Origin: Bradyrhizobium sp. CB1650
Lineage (GTDB): Bacteria; Pseudomonadota; Alphaproteobacteria; Rhizobiales; Xanthobacteraceae
Assembly (NCBI RefSeq): GCF_029761915.1
Contig: NZ_CP121695.1
Span: 7,221,501-7,285,500 of the forward strand
DNA: 64,000 nt
Reading direction: 5' to 3'
Numbering within the stretch: the stretch's first letter is position 1; each line of letters opens with the position of its first letter. The position numbers and the translations under genes were made by a program. The notes beneath the pieces are model-generated. The model saw only the letters and a list, made by a program, of their open reading frames with translations, ran no database searches and was not told the DNA's origin. Shown piece by piece: positions 17,353 through 27,830 of this stretch.

Positions 17353-17715
17353 ATGGCCGATCCGGCCGCCATTGCGCGACGGTTAACGCTCCACAAAACC
17401 AACGCCTCAAATTGCTGGCGACATCGCCCCGGCGCCTCACCCGCACCTCGCCTGCGCAACCTGATCCGGCTCGGCGCGGCCGTGCGCAAGCAGAACGATC
17501 GAGCCGCGGATCTCGCAAGTGCGGTCGCGGCTGCGACGCAGAAGCTCGGGGAGCGCGAGGAGGAGATCATCCTGCGGCTCGCCCTCGCGGTCATAGCCGC
17601 TCGCGCGAAGCCTTTCCGGCCTGATCCGACGTTTCTGCCGACGGTTCACCATGACCCGAGCCTTCCCTCGGGGTTTGAACCTCTTCCTTGTAATGTGCAC
17701 CAATACCAAGAGTGA
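17353..17715 (+). CDS. Possible small hypothetical protein
   Basis: A 120-residue frame. Its middle (NLIRLGAAVRKQNDRAADLASAVAAATQKL) and following acidic-hydrophobic helix look like real protein, whereas the two ends do not. It is divergent from the GrlR-like gene, with 56 bases between starts. No domain recognised. It could equally be a decayed gene. Confidence 0.35.
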   Translation: MADPAAIARRLTLHKTNASNCWRHRPGASPAPRLRNLIRLGAAVRKQNDRAADLASAVAAATQKLGEREEEIILRLALAVIAARAKPFRPDPTFLPTVHHDPSLPSGFEPLPCNVHQYQE

Positions 17716-17792
17716 TTCTGGTCACACCCGGCCGCGCCAACCGCTGCTAGGTTTCGGACCAGACGGGGATCAATCGCATACAGTCGAATTGG

Positions 17793-18473
17793 ATGAGAAA
17801 GCCCATGAGAAGCCTGATCGGCGCCATTGTCGGCGTGATTTGCCTTGCGGCGCCGGCGATCGCGCAGACGCCGGCCGCAATCGTCGAGGATATTCAGGGC
17901 AAGGTCGAGGGCGTCGAGCTCATGGACTATGTGGCGCCCGGCAAGATCATCAAGCTCGGGCCGAAGGCGACCGTCGTGCTCGGCTATCTGAAGTCCTGTT
18001 CGCGCGAAACGATCACTGAGGGCGTCGTGCTGGTCGGCGCCGAGCAGAGCACGGTGCAGCTCGGCGACGTCCAGCGCGTCAAGGTGCCCTGCGACGGCAA
18101 TGCCGCGCAGCTCTCCGAGCGCCAGGCGAACCAGAGCGCGGCGACCACGTTCCGCACCATGCGATCAGAGGCAAAGGGCGGCCCCACAAAGCTGCCGACG
18201 ATTTACGGCGTCTCGCCGCTGGTCCAGATTAGAAGCGGCAGCACGCTGGTCGTCGACCGCATCGACGGCAAGGAGCCCACGATCAGCGTGCCGCTGAAGG
18301 GCGACGTTCTGGTCGCCGGCAAGTTCTACGATTTCGCCAAGGCCGGCAAGACGCTGACGCCGGGCGCAACCTATCTCGCGACCCTCGGCGCAAAGCGCTA
18401 CACGTTCCAGGTCGATGCCCACGCCACCTCGTCGCCGACGCCGATCGTCGGCCGCCTGCTGCGGCTCGAATAG
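17793..18473 (+). CDS. Secreted protein paired with CHASE2 cyclase
   Basis: A 226-residue precursor with a signal peptide (SLIGAIVGVICLAAPAIAQ) and a periplasmic domain. The domain begins AAIVEDIQGKVEGVELMDYVAPGKIIKLGPKATVVLGYL, a glycine/beta-rich pattern reminiscent of FecR-like modules, and has two cysteines (CS at about 69, C at about 100). It ends 18 bases upstream of the CHASE2 cyclase start and is very probably co-transcribed with it. A periplasmic ligand-binding or modulating partner for the extracellular CHASE2 sensor is the likely role, inferred from this linkage. The ATG at 17805 is an alternative start. Confidence 0.7.
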   Translation: MRKPMRSLIGAIVGVICLAAPAIAQTPAAIVEDIQGKVEGVELMDYVAPGKIIKLGPKATVVLGYLKSCSRETITEGVVLVGAEQSTVQLGDVQRVKVPCDGNAAQLSERQANQSAATTFRTMRSEAKGGPTKLPTIYGVSPLVQIRSGSTLVVDRIDGKEPTISVPLKGDVLVAGKFYDFAKAGKTLTPGATYLATLGAKRYTFQVDAHATSSPTPIVGRLLRLE

Positions 18474-18491
18474 GCGATCCGCGACGGCGCG

Positions 18492-20642
18492 ATGCGGCGG
18501 ACCGGCAGGCGGGACATCGTTGCAGGGATCCTGATCGCGCTCCTTGCGGGCGCGGTGTTCACCTCTCCGCCGCTTCAGGCGCTGCAAGGCCTCTCGCTCG
18601 ACGTTCTCACGGCGCTGCGCGGCAAGATTATCCGCGACCACCGCGATCCCGCCAGCTCGCCGGTCGTCGTGGTGGCGATTGACGGCGAGACCTACAACAC
18701 ACCGCCCTTCAAGGGATCGCCGACGCTGACCTGGACCCGCGAGATCGGCCGGGTGCTCACCAGCGTCAGCGACGGCGGTGCCAAGGTGATCGGTTTCGAC
18801 GTCATCTTTCCGAGTTCGATCGAGCAGTCGGAAATTCCCTTCGGCGAAGCGCCGCTCGGCGCCCGCATGAAAGGCTTCGACCGCGACTACCTCATCGCAC
18901 TCAGGCAAATGTCCGATGCCGGTAAGCTGGTGCTCGGCGAGATCGCAAGCAACGACCACCCGGACGTTCCCTACCGCGCGCAGCAAGTGGCGGTGCGAAA
19001 CAACATCCGCGCCCTCAACGTCCACACCGACACCGACCACGTCATCCGGCGAATGCCGCTGAGTTTTGCCATTGGCGGCAAGCCTATTCCCGCAATGGCC
19101 GTCGAGCTCGCCTCGCGCGCACTGGGCACGAAACCCGACTTTGCGCCTGATGGTGCGATGACGCTTGCGAGCTACGCGATCCCAAGCGCGGAGCCGAACA
19201 CGCTGACGCTCAATTTCCGGGGGTTGGGGCGTGACGTCCCGACGTTCTCCTTCGCCGACCTGCGCGCCTGCGTCGAGAAGGGTGACCACGATTTTTTTCG
19301 CCGCGCCTTCGACGGCAAGGTCGTGCTGCTCGGCACGGTCCTCAATTTCGAAGACCGCAAGCTGACCTCGATCCGCCTGTCCGGCGGATATGACGGCACG
19401 CCGGCCGCACGATGCGCCCTGCCCGCCCCGGCGCGCGTCGAAGCCGTGCCGCGCAGCGATATCGCCGGCGTCTTCGTCCACGCCGCTGCGGTCCGGAATC
19501 TGATGGAACGCGATGCGGTGACAGAGCTCGCCTTTCCGCTGCGGGCCGCGCTCACGATTCTGTTCGCGGTCGTCATCGCCTGCACGGCCTGCGTGCTCGC
19601 GCCTGCCGAGGCCGTGGCGGCCTACGTCGTGCTCACGGGCGCCTATGCCGCGCTGGCCGTGGGCCTGTTCGTCCATGCCTTGGCGCTGCCGCTGACCGAG
19701 CCTGCGCTGGCCGGTCTTGCCGCGATCGCAATGATGATCGGCTACCGCTTCGTCATCGCCGACCGCGAGGAGCGTTTCCTGCGCAAGAGCTTTGCGTTCT
19801 ATCTCGCGCCCGAGGTCATCGAAACCATGATTGCCTCAGGCAAGATGCCGGCGCTCGGGGGCGAGATGCGCAATGTCACCATGTTCTTCTCCGACCTCAG
19901 CGGCTTTTCCTCGATCGCCGAGAAGATGACGCCGGACGAATTGGTGGCGTTGATGAACGAATACCTGTCCGCTATGACCGACATCATCGAGAGCCATGGC
20001 GGCTACGTCGACAAATATATCGGCGATTCCATCGTCGCGATGTTCGGCGCGCCGGCCGACGATCCCGCGCACGCCCGCAACGCGGTCCGTGCCGCCCTGA
20101 AGTGCCACGAGAAGCTGGCCGAGCTCAACGCCGGCAGCGCGGCGTTCGCAGGCCGCGGACTGTCGCACCGCATCGGGCTCAACAGCGGCGAGGCCGTGGT
20201 CGGCAACATCGGCTCCCGGCGCCGCTTCAACTACACGGTGATGAGCGACACCGTGAACGTCGCCTCGCGGCTGGAAGGCGCCAACAAATATTATGCGACC
20301 TCGATCATGGCCTCCGAGACGACGGTGGCGCAGACCGCTGACAGCTTCGCCTGGCGCGAGCTCGACGCCGTCAGGGTTTTGGGCCGGGGCGAGGTCATCA
20401 AAGTGTTTGAGCCGCTGGCGGAGCGAGGTGCAGAGACGGCGGAACAGATGAAGGCGGCGGCAGGCTACGCCGAAGGTCTGATGCATTGGCGGGCGCGCGA
20501 ATTCGCCAAGGCGGCAGATTGCTTCGACCACGTCGCTGCAACCGATGCTCCGTCAGCACTGTTTGCCAAACGCGCGAAGGAACTCGCCGCCTACCCGCCG
20601 GCGGCGGACTGGACGCCGGTCAATACGCTGAAAGAAAAATAG
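18492..20642 (+). CDS. CHASE2-domain adenylate/guanylate cyclase
   Basis: Membrane receptor that makes cyclic AMP or GMP in response to an extracytoplasmic signal. The 716-residue protein has an N-terminal membrane segment (about 9-27), a CHASE2 periplasmic sensor (about 30-345), three closely packed membrane segments (about 350-425) and a class III catalytic domain (about 455-640). Metal-binding aspartates are in FFSDLSGFS (about 464-472) and KYIGDSIVAMFG (about 507-518). NVASRLE supplies the transition-state Asn and Arg. All catalytic residues look intact, so it should be active. A short helical tail follows the cyclase domain. The secreted protein directly upstream is its probable partner. 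Confidence 0.92.
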   Translation: MRRTGRRDIVAGILIALLAGAVFTSPPLQALQGLSLDVLTALRGKIIRDHRDPASSPVVVVAIDGETYNTPPFKGSPTLTWTREIGRVLTSVSDGGAKVIGFDVIFPSSIEQSEIPFGEAPLGARMKGFDRDYLIALRQMSDAGKLVLGEIASNDHPDVPYRAQQVAVRNNIRALNVHTDTDHVIRRMPLSFAIGGKPIPAMAVELASRALGTKPDFAPDGAMTLASYAIPSAEPNTLTLNFRGLGRDVPTFSFADLRACVEKGDHDFFRRAFDGKVVLLGTVLNFEDRKLTSIRLSGGYDGTPAARCALPAPARVEAVPRSDIAGVFVHAAAVRNLMERDAVTELAFPLRAALTILFAVVIACTACVLAPAEAVAAYVVLTGAYAALAVGLFVHALALPLTEPALAGLAAIAMMIGYRFVIADREERFLRKSFAFYLAPEVIETMIASGKMPALGGEMRNVTMFFSDLSGFSSIAEKMTPDELVALMNEYLSAMTDIIESHGGYVDKYIGDSIVAMFGAPADDPAHARNAVRAALKCHEKLAELNAGSAAFAGRGLSHRIGLNSGEAVVGNIGSRRRFNYTVMSDTVNVASRLEGANKYYATSIMASETTVAQTADSFAWRELDAVRVLGRGEVIKVFEPLAERGAETAEQMKAAAGYAEGLMHWRAREFAKAADCFDHVAATDAPSALFAKRAKELAAYPPAADWTPVNTLKEK

Positions 20643-20909
20643 CGGCAGTCGCGCGCCGCCGGTCACAACCCGGAGAGCCCTCTTTTTCGGGCCTATGACA
20701 TGGCGTAATGTATAACGAGCTGCCCTTCGAGACGGGACGGGCCGACGTCGCCGGTTGCCGGAATGGGCAGCGAGCAGGCCGTCGGCAGGCATCGCAGTCT
20801 GAAAGCGGCGCCGACCTTTGTGGCGCTCCTTCAATTTTTCAACATGAAGCACAAGTTGGCCCGCCGCGCGCGGCAGGCCACGCGCATGTGTACATCAGGG
20901 AGGATCGAC

Positions 20910-21203
20910 ATGGCGACATTCATACTCACCATCGACTGGACGGACCAGGGAATTCGGAATGTCAAGGATGCTCCCAAGCGCAGCGAAGCGGCGAAAGCGC
21001 TTGCCAAGAAAGTCGGGGTCGAGATCAAGGATATCTATCTCACCTCCGGCGCACATGACCTTCTCGTCCTCGCCGAAGCACCGCTCGGCGACCACATCAC
21101 GAAATTCGCGCTTGCGCTCGGCTCCCTCGGCAATGTCCGAACCAGCACCTCACGCGCCTGGACCGAGGCCGAGTGGACCAAGCTGATATCCGAACTCCCG
21201 TAA
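20910..21203 (+). CDS. GYD-domain protein
   Basis: A 97-residue cytoplasmic ferredoxin-like-fold protein of the GYD family. It begins MATFILTIDWTDQGIRNVKDAP, the usual start of this group, and continues with the typical helix and a second strand (IKDIYLTSGAHDLLVLAEAP). GYD proteins are small dimeric proteins of unclear function. GGGAGG lies nine bases before ATG 20910 and fixes the start, although the frame is open further upstream. It is followed by an Mth938-like gene 108 bases later. Confidence 0.8.
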   Translation: MATFILTIDWTDQGIRNVKDAPKRSEAAKALAKKVGVEIKDIYLTSGAHDLLVLAEAPLGDHITKFALALGSLGNVRTSTSRAWTEAEWTKLISELP

Positions 21204-21311
21204 GCGGCCTCGGTGTCTCGACGAGCTTGTGCCCAGTTCGGCGACGCGGCGCAGGCTCGTCCACCGAAGCTGAGGCGAGAGTTTGTGCCGACATCATCTG
21301 GAGGTCAGGCC

Positions 21312-21671
21312 ATGGAGATCGAAAACACGACGTTCGGCACGATTACGATTGACGGAAAGACCTATGAACACGACGTGATCATTCGCCTGTCCGGCGAAGT
21401 GACAAAGCGAAAGAAAAATCTGTCGAAGAAGTACTACGGCACCTCGCACGTCCTGTCGAAGGACGAGGCGAAGTTCATCTTTGAAGACGGATGCGAGCAG
21501 CTCATTCTTGGGTCGGGCCAGATGGGCAATGTGCATCTATCGCCGGAAGCGGAGGCGTATTTTGCCAAGAAGGGTTGCGCAGTCCTGCTCGAACCGACCC
21601 CCAAGGCAATTCATACGTTCAACCACTCGCATGCCAGGAAGAAGATTGGTCTCTTTCACGTAACCTGCTGA
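21312..21671 (+). CDS. Mth938/NDUFAF3-like domain protein
   Basis: A 119-residue soluble protein. The pattern FGTITIDGKTYEHDVIIRLSGEV, then LILGSGQMG, then LLEPTPKAIHTFN and the C-terminal FHVTC match the Mth938 (DUF498) fold. That fold includes mitochondrial complex I assembly factor NDUFAF3. Bacterial members are uncharacterised. A role in respiratory complex assembly is suggested only by the eukaryotic relatives. I chose ATG 21312, since the 33 residues upstream do not fit the family. Confidence 0.8.
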   Translation: MEIENTTFGTITIDGKTYEHDVIIRLSGEVTKRKKNLSKKYYGTSHVLSKDEAKFIFEDGCEQLILGSGQMGNVHLSPEAEAYFAKKGCAVLLEPTPKAIHTFNHSHARKKIGLFHVTC

Positions 21672-21712
21672 ACCGTCCACCGTCAGAAGAGCCTGGCAAT
21701 ACGCTGAAAGCG

Positions 21713-22921
<1,209 letters not shown>

Positions 22922-22972
22922 TCACGCCGCAAACCGATGGAGGGTTTCGCCTTTGTCTTGTACAATTCGAAC

Positions 22973-23842
22973 ATGAGAACCGCAGCCCCTTCTCCGGCCA
23001 TCCGGGTCTACAACTTGTTCGGCGAGTCCGGCGATCTGCCCGACGTCGTGCATTGCGAGACGATTGCGTCGCGCTCGGTCCTGCACGACTGGACACTGGC
23101 CGTGCACCGGCATGCCCGGCTGCACCAGGTGCTGCTGATCGAGCGCGGCGGCGGCGAGGCCACGCTCGACGGGCGCGCGGTGCCGCTCAAGCCGATGCAA
23201 ATCGTCAATGTACCGGTCGGCCACGTCCACGGCTTCCGCTTCGTGCCGGGCACGCAAGGCTGGGTGCTGACCATCGCCGCGGAAATCCTGGACGAGGCGC
23301 TGCTTGCCTCGGAAGGCCTGCGCGGCGCACTGTCGCGATCTGCCGTGGTCCGCGGCACGCCGCAGATCCGCACCACGATGAAACAGATCTTTGCCGAACA
23401 TGCGGCGCGCAATTTCGGCCGGGCCCATGTGCTCCGCGCGCTGTCGGCGGCGATGATCGGACTCGTGGCGCGCGCGTTGACAAGCGAGAGAAGCGGTCAA
23501 GGAACGGCCGAATCCGGCCTGTTCCGCCGTTTCGAGGCGCTGCTCGAAGAGCACCATCTGGAACGCTGGAGCGTTGCGGACTATGCCGGGGCGCTGGCAA
23601 TCACGCCGACGCATCTCAACCGCGTGACACGGGCGGCGACCGGCGACACTGCCTCGCACCTGATCCTCAACCGGCTGATCCGGGAGGCACGGCGTAATCT
23701 CGTCTACACCAACCTGCCTATCTCGACCATCGCGTATGCGCTGGGCTTCGACGATCCCGCCTATTTCAGCCGTGTCTATGCTGCCGCCACGGGCCTGTCG
23801 CCGCGCGCCTTTCGCGCACGGCTGCATGGCGACGAGGGCTGA
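22973..23842 (+). CDS. pobR: AraC-family regulator of 4-hydroxybenzoate degradation
   Basis: A 289-residue AraC-type regulator with an N-terminal cupin ligand domain (HRHARLHQVLLIERGGGEATLDG, about residues 44-66) and a C-terminal double helix-turn-helix (ADYAGALAITPTHLNRVTRA, and later ISTIAYALGFDDPAYFSRVY). It should activate divergent pobA in the presence of 4-hydroxybenzoate. The frame is open far upstream, but that sequence is antisense to pobA, so I start at ATG 22973. ATG 22937 is an alternative. No Shine-Dalgarno is seen, and TACAAT lies only six bases before the ATG, which hints at a leaderless message. Confidence 0.88.
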   Translation: MRTAAPSPAIRVYNLFGESGDLPDVVHCETIASRSVLHDWTLAVHRHARLHQVLLIERGGGEATLDGRAVPLKPMQIVNVPVGHVHGFRFVPGTQGWVLTIAAEILDEALLASEGLRGALSRSAVVRGTPQIRTTMKQIFAEHAARNFGRAHVLRALSAAMIGLVARALTSERSGQGTAESGLFRRFEALLEEHHLERWSVADYAGALAITPTHLNRVTRAATGDTASHLILNRLIREARRNLVYTNLPISTIAYALGFDDPAYFSRVYAAATGLSPRAFRARLHGDEG

Positions 23843-23870
23843 CGTCCCTCAGACGCTGGCGCATCGTTTG

Positions 23871-24254
23871 CTATTGATGCGCCCTCTCCTGCCCAGGCTC
23901 CATTCCCTCAGGATGGGCTTTCTCGTAGTGGAGAAAAAGATCGAGCAGGGCCAGAAGCACGATGACGGCACCGAAGCCGATGCTGAAATGCATCGCCCGT
24001 GTGTGCGGGAATCCAAGCAACCAGGGCGAAGCAATCAACCAGGCGCCCATCAGGACATTGAGCCATTCCTCCCAGTCCCTATAGGCGATGATGGCAGCCA
24101 GCGACAGGATGCCGATGATCGCGCTTGTCACCCAGAGATCGATCCGACCCTGGCTGCTCGTCAGCTTGAACAGCCACGGGGATATGAAAAGCACAGCCGC
24201 GAGAAACAGATTGTAAACGTCGGGGACCGTTTCGCGCTCTTGCAACCTGCTCAT
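23871..24254 (-). CDS. SPW-repeat membrane protein
   Basis: A 127-residue inner-membrane protein with four hydrophobic segments arranged as two repeats, each with the SPW signature: AVLFISPWLFKL and GAWLIASPWLLGF. The SPW family is widespread and functionally undefined. The start at ATG 24254 has AGAGG seven bases upstream. A longer frame to 24392 is not supported. It converges on pobR, with 28 bases between stops. Confidence 0.85.
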   Translation of the reverse strand: MSRLQERETVPDVYNLFLAAVLFISPWLFKLTSSQGRIDLWVTSAIIGILSLAAIIAYRDWEEWLNVLMGAWLIASPWLLGFPHTRAMHFSIGFGAVIVLLALLDLFLHYEKAHPEGMEPGQERAHQ

Positions 24255-24664
24255 GACACACCTCTCCGCGAGGATATGTCGGAGGAATCCTTCGCGGCGA
24301 CTTTGGTTCCGGACCAGCGGGCTTCGCCCGGATAGACTTTGGTCGGAGGCGGCACTGCGAACCACAACGGCCCTTGTCGCCGGCGCGTCCACTTACCTTC
24401 GTATAGAGCGTCCAACCCTTTGGATAAGAGCCGTTTACCTCCGTACAATTGAGCAGGGAATGCGTACGCCTTAGCGTGGCTGCATTCGGCGCCCTGGCGC
24501 TGGTGGCATGGACCTCCCTAACCTTGGCGCAAGACGGCCACACCCTGTCCGGTCGTCTGCGCTGTCTTTTTCAGCAAGCCACGGCGGGTCGAGCGTTTGC
24601 GACCGGCACAGAGCTCCGGCGGCCGACCTGCCGGCTTCCCTGCGGAACTGGAGATTTGTGCACA
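24255..24664. other. Divergent region with an in-frame signal-peptide-like stretch
   Basis: A 410-base gap between the SPW gene and the NYN gene. The NYN frame stays open upstream to 24449 and there encodes SVAAFGALALVAWTSLTLAQ at about 24474-24533, which looks like a secretion signal ending in a cleavage-like site. The remaining residues before the NYN start do not resemble a domain. It may be the remnant of a small secreted protein, or chance. Confidence 0.35.
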
Positions 24665-25279
24665 ATGTCTTCGCTTGAGAAGATCGCACTCTTCATCGAT
24701 GGCTCCAACCTCTATGCCACCTCCAAGGCGCTCGGTTTCGACATCGACTACAGGCGTCTGCTCAGCGAATTTCACGGCCGTGGCGCGCTGCTACGGGCCT
24801 TCTACTACACGACCCTCATCGAGGATCAGGAATATTCGTCCATCCGCCCGCTGATCGATTGGCTCGACTACAACGGCTACACCGTCGTCACCAAGCTCAC
24901 CAAGGAGTTCGTCGACGCCACCACCGGCCGCCGCAAGGTGAAGGGCAGCATGGATGTGGATCTCGCCGTGACTGCGATGGAACTCGCCGAGCACGTCGAT
25001 CAGATCGTGTTGTTCTCGGGCGATGGCGATTTTCGTTCGCTGGTCGAGGCCGTGCAACGCCGCGGCGTCCGCGTGACGGTCATCTCCACGCTTGCCACCC
25101 AGCCGCCCATGGTTGCCGACGAGCTGCGCCGGCAGGCGGACGTATTCATTGATTTGGCGGAGCTGAAAGCAAAAGTGGGGCGCGATCCGGCCGAGCGGCC
25201 GGGATCGCGCGAGATGCGCCAGCAACCGCCGCACTTCCTCACACGCGGAATTGTCAATCGCGGCGACCGCGTGGAGTGA
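24665..25279 (+). CDS. NYN-domain (LabA/DUF88-like) putative RNase
   Basis: A 204-residue cytoplasmic PIN-like protein. Acidic metal-site motifs are visible: LFIDGSNLY (Asp12), KGSMDVDLAVTAM (about 99-111) and LFSGDGDFRSLV (about 121-132). Members of the NYN family are predicted or shown ribonucleases acting on RNA processing or silencing. The start at 24665 fits the family start and has GGAG about ten bases upstream. The C-terminal 30 residues are proline- and arginine-rich and may be disordered. It converges on pcaG. Confidence 0.85.
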   Translation: MSSLEKIALFIDGSNLYATSKALGFDIDYRRLLSEFHGRGALLRAFYYTTLIEDQEYSSIRPLIDWLDYNGYTVVTKLTKEFVDATTGRRKVKGSMDVDLAVTAMELAEHVDQIVLFSGDGDFRSLVEAVQRRGVRVTVISTLATQPPMVADELRRQADVFIDLAELKAKVGRDPAERPGSREMRQQPPHFLTRGIVNRGDRVE

Positions 25280-25303
25280 TCCGGCAGGACGGCCGCCAGA
25301 TCA

Positions 25304-25930
25304 TCAGACGTCGAAGAAAACAGTCTCCTCGGGTCCCTGCAGATTGATCGTGAAGGAATAGACGACCTTCCCGGCGCGCTCGCCGCGCTTTGCGATCAGC
25401 GTCGACCGGCGGACCGGCGGCTCGACCAGATTGAGCACGGGATCGGCGGCGTTGGCCGCTTCCTCATCCGAGAAGTAGAGCCGCGTGTTGAGCCCGATGT
25501 TGATGCCGCGGGCGACGATCCAGACATTGACGTGCGGCGCGCATTTGCGCCCCATCTTGTCGGTGATGGCACCGGGCTTGATCGTCTCGAAGGTGACGAG
25601 GGCGCTATCGAAATCCGAGCCGGCGCGGCCCCAGCCGCGGAAGTCTTCGTCGAGCGCACCGGCGGAACGATCGGCCGGGTGATTGTAGCGGCCGGCGGCA
25701 TTGGCCTGCCAGATCTCCAGGAGCACGTCGCGCAGAGGCGAGCCGCTGCCATCGAGCACGCGGCCTTCGAGCGTGATGCGCTCGCCTTGCGTGTTCGGTG
25801 TGACCAGGACGTTGGAAAAGTTCTTCTCGAAGATGTCGAAGCCGGCCATCGCCGGGATCAGGCCGATATGGACATAGGGCCCGGCGGTCTGCGAGGCGGT
25901 TTCCTTGAGGTAGTTGAGCGGCTGCGGCAT
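25304..25930 (-). CDS. pcaG: Protocatechuate 3,4-dioxygenase alpha subunit
   Basis: The non-iron alpha subunit of the intradiol dioxygenase that converts protocatechuate to 3-carboxy-cis,cis-muconate. The 208-residue protein shows the intradiol fold pattern (RITLEGRVLDGSGSPL, LLEIWQANAAGRYNHPAD). It lacks the full iron-ligand set expected only in the beta subunit. Four bases separate it from the upstream pcaH stop, so the two are translated from one message. No pcaB, pcaC or pcaD lies beside it, unlike the common DCHGB order. Confidence 0.94.
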   Translation of the reverse strand: MPQPLNYLKETASQTAGPYVHIGLIPAMAGFDIFEKNFSNVLVTPNTQGERITLEGRVLDGSGSPLRDVLLEIWQANAAGRYNHPADRSAGALDEDFRGWGRAGSDFDSALVTFETIKPGAITDKMGRKCAPHVNVWIVARGINIGLNTRLYFSDEEAANAADPVLNLVEPPVRRSTLIAKRGERAGKVVYSFTINLQGPEETVFFDV

Positions 25931-25934
25931 TGGC

Positions 25935-26792
<858 letters not shown>

Positions 26793-26803
26793 CTATTCTC
26801 AAG

Positions 26804-26823
26804 ATAAATAGATGGATTATAAT
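26804..26823. promoter_or_regulatory. LysR-type box overlapping a perfect -10 hexamer
   Basis: ATAAATAGATGGATTAT at 26804-26820 is an ATAA-N9-TTAT inverted repeat of the T-N11-A type bound by LysR proteins. It overlaps TATAAT at 26818-26823, a consensus -10 box on the plus strand, seven bases before the LysR start codon. This fits autoregulation of the LysR gene and control of divergent pcaH. Confidence 0.55.
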
Positions 26824-26830
26824 ATATTTC

Positions 26831-27751
26831 ATGAAGGAAATCGATCATTTGGCGCTCGACGGACACGCGCTCGAACTGTTCCTGGCCGTGCTGGAGGAAG
26901 GCTCGGTGACGGCGGCGGCGACGCGGCTCGGCCTGACGCAGTCGGCCGTCAGCCACGGATTGAACAAGCTGCGGCGGATCGCCGGCGATCCGCTGTTCGC
27001 CAAATCCGGGCGCGGCATCGTCGCCACCGCGCACGCCCAGGCGCTGGCGGCGAAAGCCCGCGCGCTGATCGACGAGATGCGGAGCTTTGCCGGCGGCATC
27101 AGCTTCGAGCCGGCGCGCGCGCAGCTTTCGCTGACGATCGCGGCCAATGATTTCCAGCGCGATCTGTTGCTGCCGCGGTTCTTCGATCATGTCGCGGCCA
27201 GGGTGAAGAGCCTCAACCTTCGCGTGATCCCCTCGCAGTCGCCCTCGCCGGCGATGCTGCGGGAGAATCGCTGCGATCTTCTGATCACGCCCCTGCCGCC
27301 GTCCGGCGTCGACATCGTGCAGAAGCGTCTCCTCCAGGATCACTACGTCTGCTACTACGATCCCAAGGCGCGCGCCGCGCCGGGTAGCCGCGCCGCCTAT
27401 CTCGCAGCCCGCCACATCACCGTGGTCTATACCGACAACGAGCGGCTCGATTTCGACCGCCGGCTCGCGGCGACCGGCTTCCATCGCGACATCGCGATCT
27501 CCGTACCGAGCTTTTCCGGCGTGCCGTCGTTCCTGCGCGGCTCCGACATGCTGGCAAGCATGCCGAGCCTGCTGGCATCCGGCGTAATGGGTGGCTTCGC
27601 GCAAGCGCGCATTCCACTGGCGTCGCGCACCCGGACGCTGGCCGAGCTGCCGATGTTCATGGTCTGGCACCAGCGCCATCAGAAAGACCCGGCGCACCGC
27701 TGGATCCGAAGCCAGCTCGAGACCGTGGCGGCAACAGCGGCCGGAGACTGA
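26831..27751 (+). CDS. LysR-family regulator divergent from pcaHG
   Basis: A 306-residue LysR-type regulator with an N-terminal winged helix (LELFLAVLEEGSVTAAATRLGLTQSAVSHGLNKLRRIAGDPLFAK) and a C-terminal effector domain. The HTH style with LNKLRRIAGDPLF resembles the NahR/NodD-like branch more than PcaQ. The expected PcaQ operator (ATAACC-N4-GGTTAA) is not evident in the intergenic space. Position indicates that it controls pcaHG in response to an aromatic compound or ring-cleavage product. No Shine-Dalgarno precedes ATG 26831, and the -10 box sits seven bases upstream, so a leaderless transcript is likely. Confidence 0.88.
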   Translation: MKEIDHLALDGHALELFLAVLEEGSVTAAATRLGLTQSAVSHGLNKLRRIAGDPLFAKSGRGIVATAHAQALAAKARALIDEMRSFAGGISFEPARAQLSLTIAANDFQRDLLLPRFFDHVAARVKSLNLRVIPSQSPSPAMLRENRCDLLITPLPPSGVDIVQKRLLQDHYVCYYDPKARAAPGSRAAYLAARHITVVYTDNERLDFDRRLAATGFHRDIAISVPSFSGVPSFLRGSDMLASMPSLLASGVMGGFAQARIPLASRTRTLAELPMFMVWHQRHQKDPAHRWIRSQLETVAATAAGD

Positions 27752-27775
27752 GCCCCGGGCACGGCTTGCAGAAGC

Positions 27776-27812
27776 CTGCCCCTCGCCAAACCCACTGGTT
27801 GGGCAAGGGCAG
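27776..27812. terminator. Hairpin between LysR gene and pncB
   Basis: CTGCCC at 27776-27781 pairs with GGGCAG at 27807-27812, and an inner stem CCAAACC/GGTTGG extends it. It starts 25 bases after the LysR stop. No U tract follows, so it is either a weak intrinsic terminator or an untranslated-leader structure for pncB, whose start is 19 bases downstream. Confidence 0.4.
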
Positions 27813-27830
27813 CCACGCTAGAATTCGTCC

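Noticed and set aside
18165..19676. Minus-strand open frame of 503 codons
   Set aside because: Antisense to the CHASE2 cyclase, which has all catalytic residues. No features of its own.
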